64,000 nt of DNA from CAVZYN01 sp963779515 (GCA_963779515.1 CAVZYN010000003.1:62001-126000); one strand, 5' to 3'. Counted from the first letter of the stretch, positions 1 through 10,114 are shown. A program made the numbers and translations. The notes: a model not told the origin generated them from the sequence alone.

Positions 1-1
1 G

Positions 2-719
2 GGCGAAACCTTCCTGTCGCACCGGGCCGATAACGTCGCGAGCCCGATTTATCCCAACGGTACCCGCTTGGCGCTGTGGTCGCCGGCGACCAACCTCGGC
101 GCCATCGTCCGCGTCAACAACTCCGGACCCTATCACGAGGCCCGCACGCTCGACGTTTCGCGAGCACTCGCCGAACAGCTGGGCTTTGCCGGCCAAGGCA
201 TCACCCGCCTCCAGGTCATCGTGGTGGCGGCCCCGAGCGTCGACGATGTCCGCTACAAAGCCGGCCGCCGCTATCATCGAGTCCCTGGCTTCATCGGCTC
301 GTTCAGCTCGACCGAGCAGCTGCGACTGGCGATTGGCGACTATCTCGCAGCTGCCGACGCCACGGCCGTTGTACTGAATCCGGTCGCCTCGCGCCTTTGG
401 CAGATCGCGGAGCCGCGTCTTATTGCGGTAGTGCCCAAAGCACCTGAGACCGAACCAAGAGCCGCGCCGCCGCCGACAGCCCTCGCCCGAAGTGGCAAAA
501 GCGCCTCGGCCGCAAGCGTCCGTCATCGAGACCAGCGCCCGAGAAGTTGTTCCCGCGCCGAAACCCGCCGCCGCGGTGCCGCCGAAACCAGCGGTTGTGC
601 GGGCCGCTGCGCCGCGTCTCACCGTGCCACATGCGGCGAAGCCGCCGAGTGGCGGGTTCCTCAGCGACTACCGCGACGTGTCCTCCATCTACAAGGACCT
701 TGGCAAAACGGCGCCCTGA
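2..719 (+). CDS. RlpA-like double-psi beta-barrel protein, 5' end outside window, frameshifted
   Basis: Septal-ring lytic transglycosylase-like (RlpA/DPBB) protein, normally an envelope protein acting on peptidoglycan. The reading frame is open from the first base of the window, so the N-terminus is missing. The segment VNNSGPYHEARTLDVSRA matches the DPBB core with its conserved Asp, followed by a small C-terminal domain and a Pro/Ala-rich tail. The sensible frame starts at base 2 and runs to about 470-485. It then continues one base later (frame of 492) to the TGA at 717-719, ending ...DVSSIYKDLGKTAP. Staying in the first frame gives an Arg-rich, unnatural peptide that runs on into the next gene. 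One net extra base explains this. Family assignment is good; true start unknown. Confidence 0.72.
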
Positions 720-802
720 TCGCTGCCGATCGCACGTTGAACCCGCGCGCAATCTGCCGTAGTCGTGCCTCCTTGTGGTCGAAACGCGTGAGGACGGTTG
801 CG

Positions 803-2131
803 ATGGCGGATCGCTGGATGAGGCTTGGATCAATCGCGCGCGTTGCCGCCGCGGCCTTCATCGCGCTTATCGCCACATCCGCGACGGCATCCGCTCAAGG
901 CGGCGAAAACGGACTGCGCGGCCACGGCGGGCCCGTGCGGGCCATCATCGCCTTGCCCGATGCGGCCACGATGGTGTCTGGCGGCTTCGATAGCGCCATC
1001 ATCGTCTGGGACATCGCGACGGGCGCCGCGCGCCGCGTGCTGCGCATCCACGATAGCACGGTCAACGCGCTGGTCCCGCTCGCGGATGGCTGTTTCGCCT
1101 CCGGTGGTGAAGACGCCAAGATCGCCATCTGGTGCGGCGATGCGCCGGCGCCCGCGCGGCTCCTCGAAGGCCACCAAGGCCCCATCGCCGCGCTCGCCGT
1201 CTCACCCGATGGTCAATGGCTCGCCAGCGCCTCCTGGGATCGCACGCTGCGCCTCTGGCCGCTGCAAAGGCCCGCCGATCCTGCTCGCGTCGTCACCGAG
1301 CATGCAGCGCCCATCAACGGTCTCGTGTTCACGCGCGACGCCGCCGCCATCGTCAGCGGCAGCTACGACGGCCAGATCCGCGTGACACCGCTCAATGGCG
1401 CCCCCGCGCGTCAGGTCCAGATCGCCGCTGCCATCAACGGTCTCGCCCTCGCGCCCGATGGCCGCATCGTCGCGACCGGCGCCGACGGTCGCGTCCGCAT
1501 CTTCGATCTCGACCTCGCCGTGAAAACCGAGATCGCGCTGCCCGACGGTCCGCTGACTGCCATCGCCGTCTCCCCCGATGGCCGCACCATCGCCGCCGCT
1601 GGCATGCGCACGCCCGTGACCTTGATCGACGTGGTGAGCGCGCAGCCGAAGAGCCGCATTCTCGGCCCCGGCCTGCCGATCTGGTCGCTGGCGTTCTCGC
1701 GCGATGGCGCGGGCCTCTTCAGCGGCGGCGCCGATCGCGCGGTCCGGCGCTGGGAGACGGCCACCGGAAAACCGATCGGCGAGGCGATATCGGCCGCTGG
1801 CGATGTTTTGAAGTCGGCAAGCAACGATCCCGGCGCCCGCGTGTTCCGCGCATGCGCCGCGTGTCATGGCGTGTCCGCCGACGATGTCGGGCGCGCAGGG
1901 CCCTCGTTGCACGGCATCTTCGGCCGCCGGATCGCGACGGCGCCAGGATATGCTTATTCCGACGCGCTGAAAAAAATGGACATCGTCTGGACCGCCGAGA
2001 CCATCTCGAAACTGTTCGAAGTCGGCCCCACGGTCTACACCCCCGGCACCAAGATGCCCGAGCAACGCATTACCGATCCCGCGGATCGTCAGGCGCTGAT
2101 CGACTGGCTCGCCCGCGTCGCCAAGCCTTAG
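803..2131 (+). CDS. WD40-repeat protein with C-terminal cytochrome c domain
   Basis: Protein of 442 residues starting at ATG 803. An N-terminal signal peptide (hydrophobic stretch ending ATASA about residue 32) predicts export. Residues ~38-330 hold about seven WD40-like blades (repeats such as SPDGQWLASASWDRTLRLW), forming a beta-propeller. The C-terminal ~100 residues are a class I cytochrome c: the heme motif CAACH is at Cys351/Cys354/His355 and the likely Met ligand lies in TKMPEQ. Likely a periplasmic electron carrier or sensor; the partner is unknown. The same frame is open back to base 2, but only because of the frameshift in the upstream gene. ATG 803 sits directly before the signal peptide and is the natural start. 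Confidence 0.85.
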   Translation: MADRWMRLGSIARVAAAAFIALIATSATASAQGGENGLRGHGGPVRAIIALPDAATMVSGGFDSAIIVWDIATGAARRVLRIHDSTVNALVPLADGCFASGGEDAKIAIWCGDAPAPARLLEGHQGPIAALAVSPDGQWLASASWDRTLRLWPLQRPADPARVVTEHAAPINGLVFTRDAAAIVSGSYDGQIRVTPLNGAPARQVQIAAAINGLALAPDGRIVATGADGRVRIFDLDLAVKTEIALPDGPLTAIAVSPDGRTIAAAGMRTPVTLIDVVSAQPKSRILGPGLPIWSLAFSRDGAGLFSGGADRAVRRWETATGKPIGEAISAAGDVLKSASNDPGARVFRACAACHGVSADDVGRAGPSLHGIFGRRIATAPGYAYSDALKKMDIVWTAETISKLFEVGPTVYTPGTKMPEQRITDPADRQALIDWLARVAKP

Positions 2132-2446
2132 CAAGAAGACCGTGGAATAAGCAATTTCGAAGCTGCTGGCGGCGGAATTGCAGGGCGACCCCTCGCGTGT
2201 GCAGTCTGCATTCCGATTGCTCCGGATTAGGATTTTTAATCCAGAAAACACAGCCATAAAGGTTTGATTTAAAACGGTAATTGGTAATCTGTGATAAAAT
2301 TAATTAACGTGAGTTTAGGGAATAATAACTGGCGCAAAAGTGCATTGTAATAAGTCGGCTGATATATTTTACGTCATATTAATCCTGATATTCAAAAGTT
2401 GCCGGGTCGCTGCGTGCCCGAAAACCCCTGAAATCAGAATATTCAG
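2132..2446. other. AT-rich intergenic tract
   Basis: Stretch of 315 bases without a gene between the WD40-cytochrome gene and the GAF pseudogene. From about 2225 to 2445 it is clearly AT-rich, with runs such as taaaattaattaacg and gatatattttacgtcat, unlike the surrounding GC-rich DNA. It may hold the promoter of the GAF gene or mark an insertion boundary. No hairpin or repeat stood out. Confidence 0.6.
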
Positions 2447-5400
2447 ATGATGAAGCAACTCGCAGAAGTGCTCTCGGTTTGGCATGCCCGCTGCAATCGT
2501 CTGTTGCCGGATCGGTTTCGCGTCGTCTCGGCGTCGCCAGCGGCACGGCCGGTCACAGCGCGTCCGTTCTCGCCGCGACGCTGCCGCCTGTTGAGCCGAT
2601 GGAAGAGGCGGCCATTCCCAACGCCCTGCAAGGCACCCTTCGGCGCATCCTACAAGACGAAAAGTTCCGTGAAGGCTCGCTCGTCGAGGCCATGCAGGCT
2701 CTGACCAAAGCCGCGACCGAAATCCCCGACGCCGATCGCGCTGGCGATATTCATGGTCGCATCGAACGGTGACACCCTCGTGCCGGTCGCGATTTACGAC
2801 AAGCGGCAGGGCGGGGTTGTCGAGGGGCAGAATTTTTTATCGGCGACATTTCGAGGTAATGCATCCAACTGGCTCATCACGGCGCCGAAAGTCGTTTCGG
2901 ATTTCAGGACGGATCCGGCGGTGAGCGCGCAAGCGCAAAGCCAATCTGGAGAAGCAAGGTCTGCGCTCGGGTTTCGATGTCCCAGTGCGCGTCGGCGGCA
3001 AGCTGCTCGCGATCCTGACGCTGCGGCGTTACCATGAGCCGCGGATTTGGCTAGACACCGAAATCGCTCTCGGGTCCGCGCTTGGCAACCTCGCGTGTCT
3101 GGTTCTGGAGCGCGAACGCCGCCGGCAAGCCGAAGCGCTGATGAGCGACACCGCTGCGAAGCTGGAATGGCATCAGCAGCTGCTGAACAAGCTCATGCAC
3201 CACCCCGATGTCCGCTCCGGTTCGCTGACGGCGGCGATGCGTGTGTTGACCGAAGCACTCTGCGTGGAACTCGACACCGATCGCGTGGCGCTCAATCTGT
3301 TGAACAGTGAGCGCGATGATGTCGCTCACACCGAGGCCTACGAAAGGGCCTCGGGATCGCACGTGCCCGTTGTTTTCGAACAGGGCAAAGCCCTGGTGGG
3401 CCGGATCACATCGAGCCGCACCGATGCGCCTGTCGTCGTCTCGGACACGGCGACCGCGCCCGAAGTCGCCGAAGACCGCGCGCGGCTGCGCGAGCAGCTG
3501 AATATTCAAGCTTTGATGCGGATACCCATTTCGATCCAAGGAAAGCCAATCGGCCGCATCAACGTCTCCGAAATGCGGGGGCCTCGCCAATGGGCCCCGC
3601 GGATGTCATGTTTGCGACCGCAGTCGCAAACGTTGCCGCACTCGTCGTCGAACGCCATGAACGAGAAAAAGTCGAAGGGCGGCTGCGCGAGCGCAATGCG
3701 CGCCAAGTATGCTTTCAGGCCGCACTGCAGCGCACGCTGCGCGATCCAGCGATCCTCGGTGCCGATTGCAACGGCGCATTTCAAGCCATCGCCAAAACGC
3801 TCTCGCAGGAAATCGGCATCGAACGCACGGGGCTGTGGTTACCGACGACGCCGGGTCGGGCCTCGACTATGCGCAAGTTTACCTGCGCGATCGGCAGGCG
3901 TTCGTGCGGCCCCCGATCGCGGACGATCCAGGCTTCTGGCCAGCGGTACTTCACCTGCTGGACGATGGGGCAGTGGCGCTCCGCGATTGCACCCTGTCGC
4001 CGCGCATCGCGCCTTTGATGGCAACCAGTTGGTCAGCGTCGGGTGTCCGGTCACTCCTGGTCGCGCCGATGATCGTCGATGGCAAAATTCTCGGGATGCT
4101 GACGGGCGCAACGACTATCGAGTATCGCGATTGGTTGCAGGAAGAGTCTGACTTTGCGAACGGACTTGCAAATATCGCAGCTCTTGTACTCGAACGAACC
4201 ATGCGCCAGAGCGCTGAAAAGGTCGAGGCTGAGCGTGCTGCGAGCCTCTCCAGGAAACAGGCCCAAATCAGTGAGTTGATGCAGAACCCCGTGATCCGCT
4301 CCGGCGCGCTCACCGAGGCGATGGAACTTCTGACGCGCCACATGGTCGATGTCATGGAAGTCGATCGGGGCTCGATCAAGATTTTGTCGCCGGATCACGC
4401 GACGATCGCCTGCGGCGCGATCTTCGACGCCAAGTCGGGTACCTTTGAGCAGGGAACGCTGCGTTCGCCAGCCGATATCCTGAAGCTGGTGGACGAGATC
4501 GGTGCGTCGGGCGCGCAATCCGTGGAGGATGTCCGCACCGACCCGCTATGCAGGAGCTTCTACGAAACAGTTCTGAAGAAAAACGACATCCGGTCGATCA
4601 TTCACATGCCGATCGCTGCGAATGGTACCTTCGCCGGCCTGCTCAACGTGTCGGCCAGCGGCCGCACAATCAAATGGCAACCTGAGCACATGATGCTGGC
4701 AACGATGATTGGCCAATTGGCCTCGCTCGTTGTAGAGCGTCTGGGCAAGGAAAAGGTAGAGCAGCAACTCGTCGAACGCACCGAACGTCAGGTCAGTCAT
4801 CACGCGGTGCTGCAAAGGATGCTGCGCGACAGGCATTGCTTGGCCTGAATACGAACGATCTCTTCCGCGCTTGAGCAAGAGACGAGTCGAAGTGATCGGG
4901 CTCGATCGTGGCGGTGTTTGGACGTTAAACACGGTGGGAACCGCCTCGACTACGCTGAGGTTTACTCGCGCGCAGAGCGCGTGCATATGACGCCGGAGTT
5001 CGCCGCTGAGCGCGCCTTTGTCTCGGCTCTGCGCAGCATCGCGGACGATGGATACGTCGCAATTGACGACTGCGCCAGTGCCACCGATGTTCTGCCGCTG
5101 CTGCGGACGGGCTGGGCAAGGCGGGAATACGCTCGGCCATCATGGCGCCGTGATCGTCGATGGCCAGGTCCAGGCACTCCTGACAGGCTCAGCTATCGGC
5201 CAACTCCATCGCTGGACGCCGGACGAAGCTGAATTCGTCACGGGCCTTGCCAACATCGCAGCTCTTGCGATCGAACGGCAGTTGCGCCGCCGCGTCGAGC
5301 AGCAGGACGTCGACCGCGCGGTCAGCCTTTCGCGCAAGCAGCTGGAAGTCAGCGAATTGATGCAGGATCCGGTGATCCGCTCCGGCGCGCTTCAGGACGC

Positions 5401-6121
5401 GACGCGCTTGTTGACGCGGCGACTTGTGGAAATCCTCGAAGTCGATCGGGGATCCATTAAGATCCTGACGCCGGATCATTCGGCCGTCGCGAGCGGCTTG
5501 ATCTATGTGGCTGAGACCCAATCATTCCAGCAGGGCGCGCTGCAATCGCCCAGCGAAATTCTCGACCTCGTGCGCCGGATCGGCAACTCGAACTTGAAGG
5601 CGGTTGAAGACGTCCGCACCGATCCGCTCTGTCAGGAATTCTACGACCAGGTCCTTCAGAAAAACGACATCCGGTCACTGATACACTTGCCGATCTCCGT
5701 CAATGGCGACTTCGCCGGCTGTCTCAACGTGTCGGCCAGCGGTCGCACCATCAAATGGCAACCTGAGCACCTGATGCTCGCGACTATGATCGGCCAAGTG
5801 GCGTCCCTGGTTGCCGAGCGCCTGGAAAAGGAAAAGGCCGAACAACGGCTGATTGATCGAACCGAGCGCCAGGTCCGTCATCACGCGACACTGCAGCGGA
5901 CCCTGCGCGATCCCGCGATCCTGAGCTCGGATGCCGCCGCCACCTTTCGCGCCATCACCAAGAGCTTCTCGGATGAGATCGGCACAGATCGCGCCGGGCT
6001 GTGGTTGTTTGCGGCCGACACGACGAGCGTCGAGTATGCTGAAGTGTTTTTGGCCAACTCGAACGTGCACCAACGGCCGCATTTCGCCGATGACGGGAAT
6101 CGGCCGCTCAGTTTCCTTTGA
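2447..6121 (+). pseudogene. Decayed multi-GAF-domain sensor gene, frameshifted and 3' truncated
   Basis: Translated pieces in all three forward frames join into one long protein of about seven GAF domains linked by helical segments (for example VVERLGKEKVEQQLVERTER). Pieces: frame 1 to ~2740, frame 2 ~2740-2950, frame 3 ~2950-3585, frame 2 ~3590-3840, frame 1 ~3840-4848 with an in-frame TGA, frame 1 again to ~5110, and frame 2 ~5120-6121. Shifts go in both directions (+1,+1,-1,-1,+1), so this is decay, not one error type. GAF domains bind small ligands or chromophores; no kinase, cyclase or other output domain remains. The last GAF domain breaks off at ~6100, where the convergent Bug-protein gene begins. 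The start is uncertain: 2447, 2479 and 2599 are all possible. Confidence 0.75.
3150..6121 (+). repeat. ~1.08-kb tandem repeats, each encoding two GAF domains
   Basis: Landmarks recur at a constant spacing. The (I/V)RSG(A/S)L motif is coded near 3205, 4292 and 5370, and the LRDPAIL-type motif near 3734, 4818 and 5899, giving a period of about 1,080 bases. Copies two and three are close at DNA level: both share aacgtgtcggccagcgg and atcaaatggcaacctgagca. The third copy is cut off at ~6,100. This points to tandem duplication of a two-GAF unit. Confidence 0.7.
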
Positions 6122-7100
6122 CGCCCGCAGCCTTGATCACCGCGCCCCACTTCGGCACTTCGGCGGCGAGGTGAGCTTTGAGTGCGGCCGGCGTTGCCTG
6201 TTCCGCCTTGACAGGTTCAGTGCCAAGGCCGGCAAAGCGTTCGATGATCTTTGGATCTTTCAGCGCAGTCTGAAGCGCGTTGACGAGCTTGTCGGTGATA
6301 TCCTGGGGCAGCCCCTTCGGCGCCCACAACGCGTGCCAGGCCGAGACTTCGAACCCAGCGACGCCCGACTGGTCCAGCGGTGGCAGGTTCGGCAGCGACG
6401 ACACTTTCGTCTTGGTCGTCACCGCGTAGCCCTTGATCTTGCCGTCCTTGATCTGGTTGGTGGTGTTGGTCGTTTGATCGCACATGACGTCGAACTGGCC
6501 GCCGAGCAGATCGTTCATCGCCGGGCCCGTGCCGCGATACGGCACACCCTGCATCTTGGTGCCGAGTTCCTTCATCAGCATCAGCGCGCACAAATGCGAG
6601 GCTGACCCGACACCTGCGTGCCCGTAGGTGACTTTCTCGCCCTGCTGCTTCATCCACGTGACGAGCTCGCCGATGGTGTTCGGCGCGAGCGCGGCCTTCG
6701 CCACGACCGTCATCGGCACGTCGGTGATGCGGCCGATGTGATCGAAGTCATTGACGACGTCGTATTTCAAGTTGTCATAGAGCGACGGCGCGGTCGCGTG
6801 CGCGATGTGCCAGACGGCAACGGTGTAGCCGTCAGGTGCAGCCTTGGCCACGCGCGCCATGGCGACGGTGCCGCCGGCGCCGCCGAGATTTTCGACGATG
6901 ATCGTCTGGCCGAGCGTGCGCCCCATCAATTCTGCCATCAGCCGCGCGACGGTGTCGGTTGGCCCGCCCGCCGCAGCCGGCACGACGAGCGTGATTTGCT
7001 TGTTGGGATAAGCTGATTGCGCATGCGCCGAACTGAACGCTGCAGGCAACAGTGCGGCCATCGCGGCGGCGCCGAGCAGGTGACGACGGGTCGATATCAC
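6108..7100 (-). CDS. Bug/TctC-type tripartite tricarboxylate transporter substrate-binding protein
   Basis: Periplasmic binding protein of the TTT family (PF03401). It captures a small organic acid for a TctAB-type permease, or acts as a sensor. I chose GTG at 7100 (ISTRRHLLGAAAMAAL...SSAHAQ signal peptide); an in-frame ATG at 7133 would add 11 residues. Family hallmarks seen: YPNKQITLVVPAAAGGPTD near the N-terminus, ARVAKAAPDGYT, and PYRGTGPAMNDLLGGQ. Length 330 is normal. It lies 38 bases downstream of the tartrate-dehydrogenase-like gene on the same strand, so the ligand may be tartrate, malate or a related acid (inference). No permease genes are adjacent. Confidence 0.88.
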   Translation of the reverse strand: MISTRRHLLGAAAMAALLPAAFSSAHAQSAYPNKQITLVVPAAAGGPTDTVARLMAELMGRTLGQTIIVENLGGAGGTVAMARVAKAAPDGYTVAVWHIAHATAPSLYDNLKYDVVNDFDHIGRITDVPMTVVAKAALAPNTIGELVTWMKQQGEKVTYGHAGVGSASHLCALMLMKELGTKMQGVPYRGTGPAMNDLLGGQFDVMCDQTTNTTNQIKDGKIKGYAVTTKTKVSSLPNLPPLDQSGVAGFEVSAWHALWAPKGLPQDITDKLVNALQTALKDPKIIERFAGLGTEPVKAEQATPAALKAHLAAEVPKWGAVIKAAGVKGN

Positions 7101-7138
7101 GTGGTTCTCCCAGATGTAGGTATGCGTTTCCAATGGCT

Positions 7139-8215
7139 TCAGAGGTTGTCACCCGCCAGCGCATCGCAGACGGCGGCGGTGACGTGTTTCGTGGTCGCGG
7201 CACCGCCGAGGTCGGGCGTGTGCAGGCGCTTGTCCGCCGTCACGCGCTCGATGGCGCGCATCAGGCGGGCGGCGGCTTTGGGTTCGCCGAGATGATCGAG
7301 CATCATCACCGCGGACCAGAACGTTCCGATCGGGTTGGCGATGCCCTTGCCCATGATGTCGAAGGCCGAGCCGTGGATCGGCTCGAACATCGACGGGAAG
7401 GTTCGTTCTGGATTGAGGTTCGCAGTCGGCGCGATGCCGAGCGAGCCGGCGAGCGCGGCGGCGAGATCCGACAGGATGTCGGCGTGCAGGTTGGTTGCAA
7501 CGACCGTGTCGAGGGTCTGCGGCTTCATCACCATGCGCATGGTCATGGCATCGACCAGCATCTTGTCCCAGGTCACGTCCGGGAATTCGCGTGCGATCTC
7601 GACCGCGATCTCGTCCCACATGACCATGGCATGGCGCTGCGCGTTCGACTTGGTCACGACGGTCAACAACTTGCGGGGGCGGCCTTGCGCCAGCTTGAAG
7701 GCGAAGCGCATGATGCGCTCGACGCCGGCGCGGGTGAACATCGCGACGTCGGTCGCGGCTTCGAGCGGCGAGCCCTGGTGCACGCGCCCGCCGACGCCCG
7801 CATACTCGCCCTCGGAATTCTCACGTACAATCACCCAGTCGAGCTCTTTGCGGTCGACATGGCGCAGTGGACTGGTGATGCCGGGCAGCACCCGCGTCGG
7901 GCGGACGTTGGCGTACTGGTCGAACGGCTGGCAAATGGCGAGGCGCAAGCCCCAGAGCGTGATGTGGTCGGGGATCTCGGGATGCCCGGCCGAGCCGAAC
8001 AGGATCGCGTTGTGCTTTTTGATCAGGTCGCGTCCGTTCTCCGGCATCATGCGGCCGTGCTTTTTGTAATAGTCGCCGCCCCAGTCGAAATGGTCGACCT
8101 TGAACGTGAAGCTGGCGTCGCGTTTGGCGAGGGCGTGCAGCACCTCGACCCCCGCCGAAATCACTTCGGTGCCAATGCCGTCACCTGGAATGGCCGCGAT
8201 TGCATAGGTTTTCAT
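7139..8215 (-). CDS. ttuC: Tartrate dehydrogenase / D-malate dehydrogenase (decarboxylating)
   Basis: Member of the isocitrate/isopropylmalate dehydrogenase family, 358 residues, full length. IPGDGIG at the N-terminus, RENSEGEYAG, TKSNAQ, and the family signature NLHADILSDLAAALAGSLG are all visible. The TTUC/DmlA subgroup is favoured because of HFDWGGDYY and the short loop SPLRHVDRKELDWVIVRENSEGE. It oxidises D-malate or tartrate with NAD+ and a divalent metal in the cytoplasm. First gene of a two-gene unit with the Bug-type binding protein. The AT-rich stretch at ~8,280-8,320 upstream is the probable promoter. Exact substrate cannot be read from sequence. Confidence 0.85.
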   Translation of the reverse strand: MKTYAIAAIPGDGIGTEVISAGVEVLHALAKRDASFTFKVDHFDWGGDYYKKHGRMMPENGRDLIKKHNAILFGSAGHPEIPDHITLWGLRLAICQPFDQYANVRPTRVLPGITSPLRHVDRKELDWVIVRENSEGEYAGVGGRVHQGSPLEAATDVAMFTRAGVERIMRFAFKLAQGRPRKLLTVVTKSNAQRHAMVMWDEIAVEIAREFPDVTWDKMLVDAMTMRMVMKPQTLDTVVATNLHADILSDLAAALAGSLGIAPTANLNPERTFPSMFEPIHGSAFDIMGKGIANPIGTFWSAVMMLDHLGEPKAAARLMRAIERVTADKRLHTPDLGGAATTKHVTAAVCDALAGDNL

Positions 8216-8377
8216 GACTGGACGATCCTGGAGGCCTTGCCGGTTGGATGCGAAGACGGACGGTACGCTGCCGCGATCAAAGTCTCAATGCGCATAGAGT
8301 TATACAAATTAATAGGGCGGTGTCTGGCATCGGTCGCATCTTCCCCGGCATTCTCATCGGCATCGAGGCCAGCGCCT

Positions 8378-8582
8378 TTCCCTCTCCCCGTCCCTCAACG
8401 GGGAGAGGGCGACGAGGGCGTGCGCGCGAAGCAAAGCACGCCGTCGTGGGTGAGGGGCAGCCACGTGCTCGTTCACTGGTACAGCGCCATACGCGATGTC
8501 GACTCGATCTCCGTCCGAACACGTGGCTGCCCCTCAACCGCCCTTCGGGCACCTTCTCCCCATGAAGGATGGGGAGAAGGAC
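8378..8582. repeat. Intergenic palindromic mosaic element, copy 1
   Basis: Non-coding gap 8216-8776. The element has a 12-bp perfect hairpin at 8380-8391/8398-8409, a 17-bp perfect inverted pair at 8451-8467 and 8520-8536 (TGAGGGGCAGCCACGTG and its complement), and a second perfect 12-bp hairpin at 8552-8563/8569-8580. A related element lies at 13351-13563. It resembles dispersed intergenic repeats of Hyphomicrobiales genomes. The rest of the gap shows no convincing gene. Confidence 0.7.
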
Positions 8583-8776
8583 ATGGATGCGGCGCGTTCC
8601 GCTCCTGGCCCATCCGTTTCCGTCGACGCCGCGACGTCAATGCAAAACTGGAGGGACTGCGGACTTGAGGATCGGTTGTCTGGCCGAACGGGCTGATGGT
8701 TGACAGCTTCACTTATCTTTCTGCAGCACCGGCGAGGCGCGCGCAGGTGCGGAGCTCGGAGCGTCAGCGGGCCGCT

Positions 8777-10114
8777 TCACACCTCGCCGCGCTCGATCTT
8801 GTCGAGCATGGCTTGCTCGCGCGCTTTCGCTTCCTTCTCTTTCGCCTCGCGCTCGCGAAAATAGTCTTCGCTCGTGCGCACGATCGGCCGCGCGGGGCCA
8901 GCGAACGGATCGAGACCGGCGTTCACGACCTTCTCGACGCGGCAATTCTCGCACATCTTGATGAGATCTACGCGCGCCTTGTTCTCGCCGGTGAACATCC
9001 AATGGCGGCCCTCGAGCTTGGCGGCGATCTTCTCGACCGTGCTCTTGACGCCGAACGCCTTGCCGCAGGAGATGCAGCAGAACGGCTCTTCTTCCTTGAC
9101 GGTTTTGGCGCCCGCCTCGAACGCCGCGAAGTCGAGGCGCGGTTCGAGTGAGATCACTTTTTCAGGGCAAGTGGCCTGGCAGAGCCCGCACTGCACGCAA
9201 AGGCTTTCATCGAACGTCAACAGCGGACGGTCCTGCGCATCGCCGAGCGCATGCGTCGGACACGCCGAGACGCACGAGAGACACAGCGTGCAGCCTTCTG
9301 TTTTTATGTTGACCGTGCCGAACACGGCGCCCTTCGGCAGCGCAACGGTCTGCGTTGGCAGCGGTGCCGCCCGATGCAACTCACGCAGCGCCATCTTCAG
9401 TACGTCGCGCTTGCCGCCGGTCGCGAGGAACGACGCCGGCCGCGGCGTCACCGTGCCGCCCTTCGCCGCGCGCAACGCAGCGATCATCTGATCCGGATCG
9501 TCCGTCTCGATCGTGCCCGCGACCCCATCGCCATAGCCGAGCGCCGCCAGCAGCGTGTTCGCCGTCTCGATCGTTTGCCGCAAACCAGCGATGTCGTGCC
9601 GCGGCTTCGCCCGCGTGAGGAGATGCACCGACGCCGCGCCGTAGGCAAACGCCGCCGCTATCGCCTCGAGCCCGACCTGCGTCACCTCGTTGACGGCAAG
9701 CGGCAGCGTCCGCGCTGGCAGCCCATCGCCAAAACGGGCTGCCGCATCGATCAACGCCGCGCCATGATCGCCATCGTGGATCAAAACTTGCGCGCGTTCT
9801 CCACCCGCCGCGCGATACCCCGCCAGCAGCGCGCGCAACCGCCGCATCAGCGCATCCGCCGTCGGCATCGCGTAACTCGCAGCCCCCGTCGGGCACGCCG
9901 CCGCGCATTGGCCGCAGCCGCCGCAGATATAGGGATCGATCGCGACGCGATCGCCGTGTGGCGTGATGGCGCCGGCCGGGCAGAGGTCAAGGCAGCGCGT
10001 GCAGCCGACTTTCTTCGAGCGTGAATGCGCGCAGAGCTTGTCGTGGAAATCGATGTAGCGCGGCTTGTCGAAAGTGCCGACCAGATCCGCGGCCTTGAAG
10101 AGCGACTTCTGCAC
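8777..10114 (-). CDS. Polyferredoxin-like 4Fe-4S protein, C-terminal part of a frameshifted gene
   Basis: 445 residues in this frame; it is the continuation of the gene that begins at 10856. Cys clusters in order: CTRCLDLCPAG, CGGCGQCAAACPTG, CTLCLSCVSACP and CVQCGLCQATCP (four [4Fe-4S] sites of ferredoxin type), then CISCGKAF and CENCRVEKV, possibly a metal-binding pair. A 150-residue section between the second and third clusters looks like an Rossmann-type domain (VLIHDGDHGAALIDAAARFG). Likely a cytoplasmic electron-transfer protein. Proximity to the formate dehydrogenase genes suggests a role with that enzyme (inference). The GTG at 10114 is not the real start: its codon falls inside the true protein (AADVQKSLF). 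Confidence 0.8.
   Translation of the reverse strand: MQKSLFKAADLVGTFDKPRYIDFHDKLCAHSRSKKVGCTRCLDLCPAGAITPHGDRVAIDPYICGGCGQCAAACPTGAASYAMPTADALMRRLRALLAGYRAAGGERAQVLIHDGDHGAALIDAAARFGDGLPARTLPLAVNEVTQVGLEAIAAAFAYGAASVHLLTRAKPRHDIAGLRQTIETANTLLAALGYGDGVAGTIETDDPDQMIAALRAAKGGTVTPRPASFLATGGKRDVLKMALRELHRAAPLPTQTVALPKGAVFGTVNIKTEGCTLCLSCVSACPTHALGDAQDRPLLTFDESLCVQCGLCQATCPEKVISLEPRLDFAAFEAGAKTVKEEEPFCCISCGKAFGVKSTVEKIAAKLEGRHWMFTGENKARVDLIKMCENCRVEKVVNAGLDPFAGPARPIVRTSEDYFREREAKEKEAKAREQAMLDKIERGEV

Noticed and set aside
68..2131. One continuous 687-residue open frame
   Set aside because: It joins RlpA-like and WD40-cytochrome sequences through an Arg-rich stretch that is out of frame for both. 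The natural reading is two genes, the first with a frameshift.
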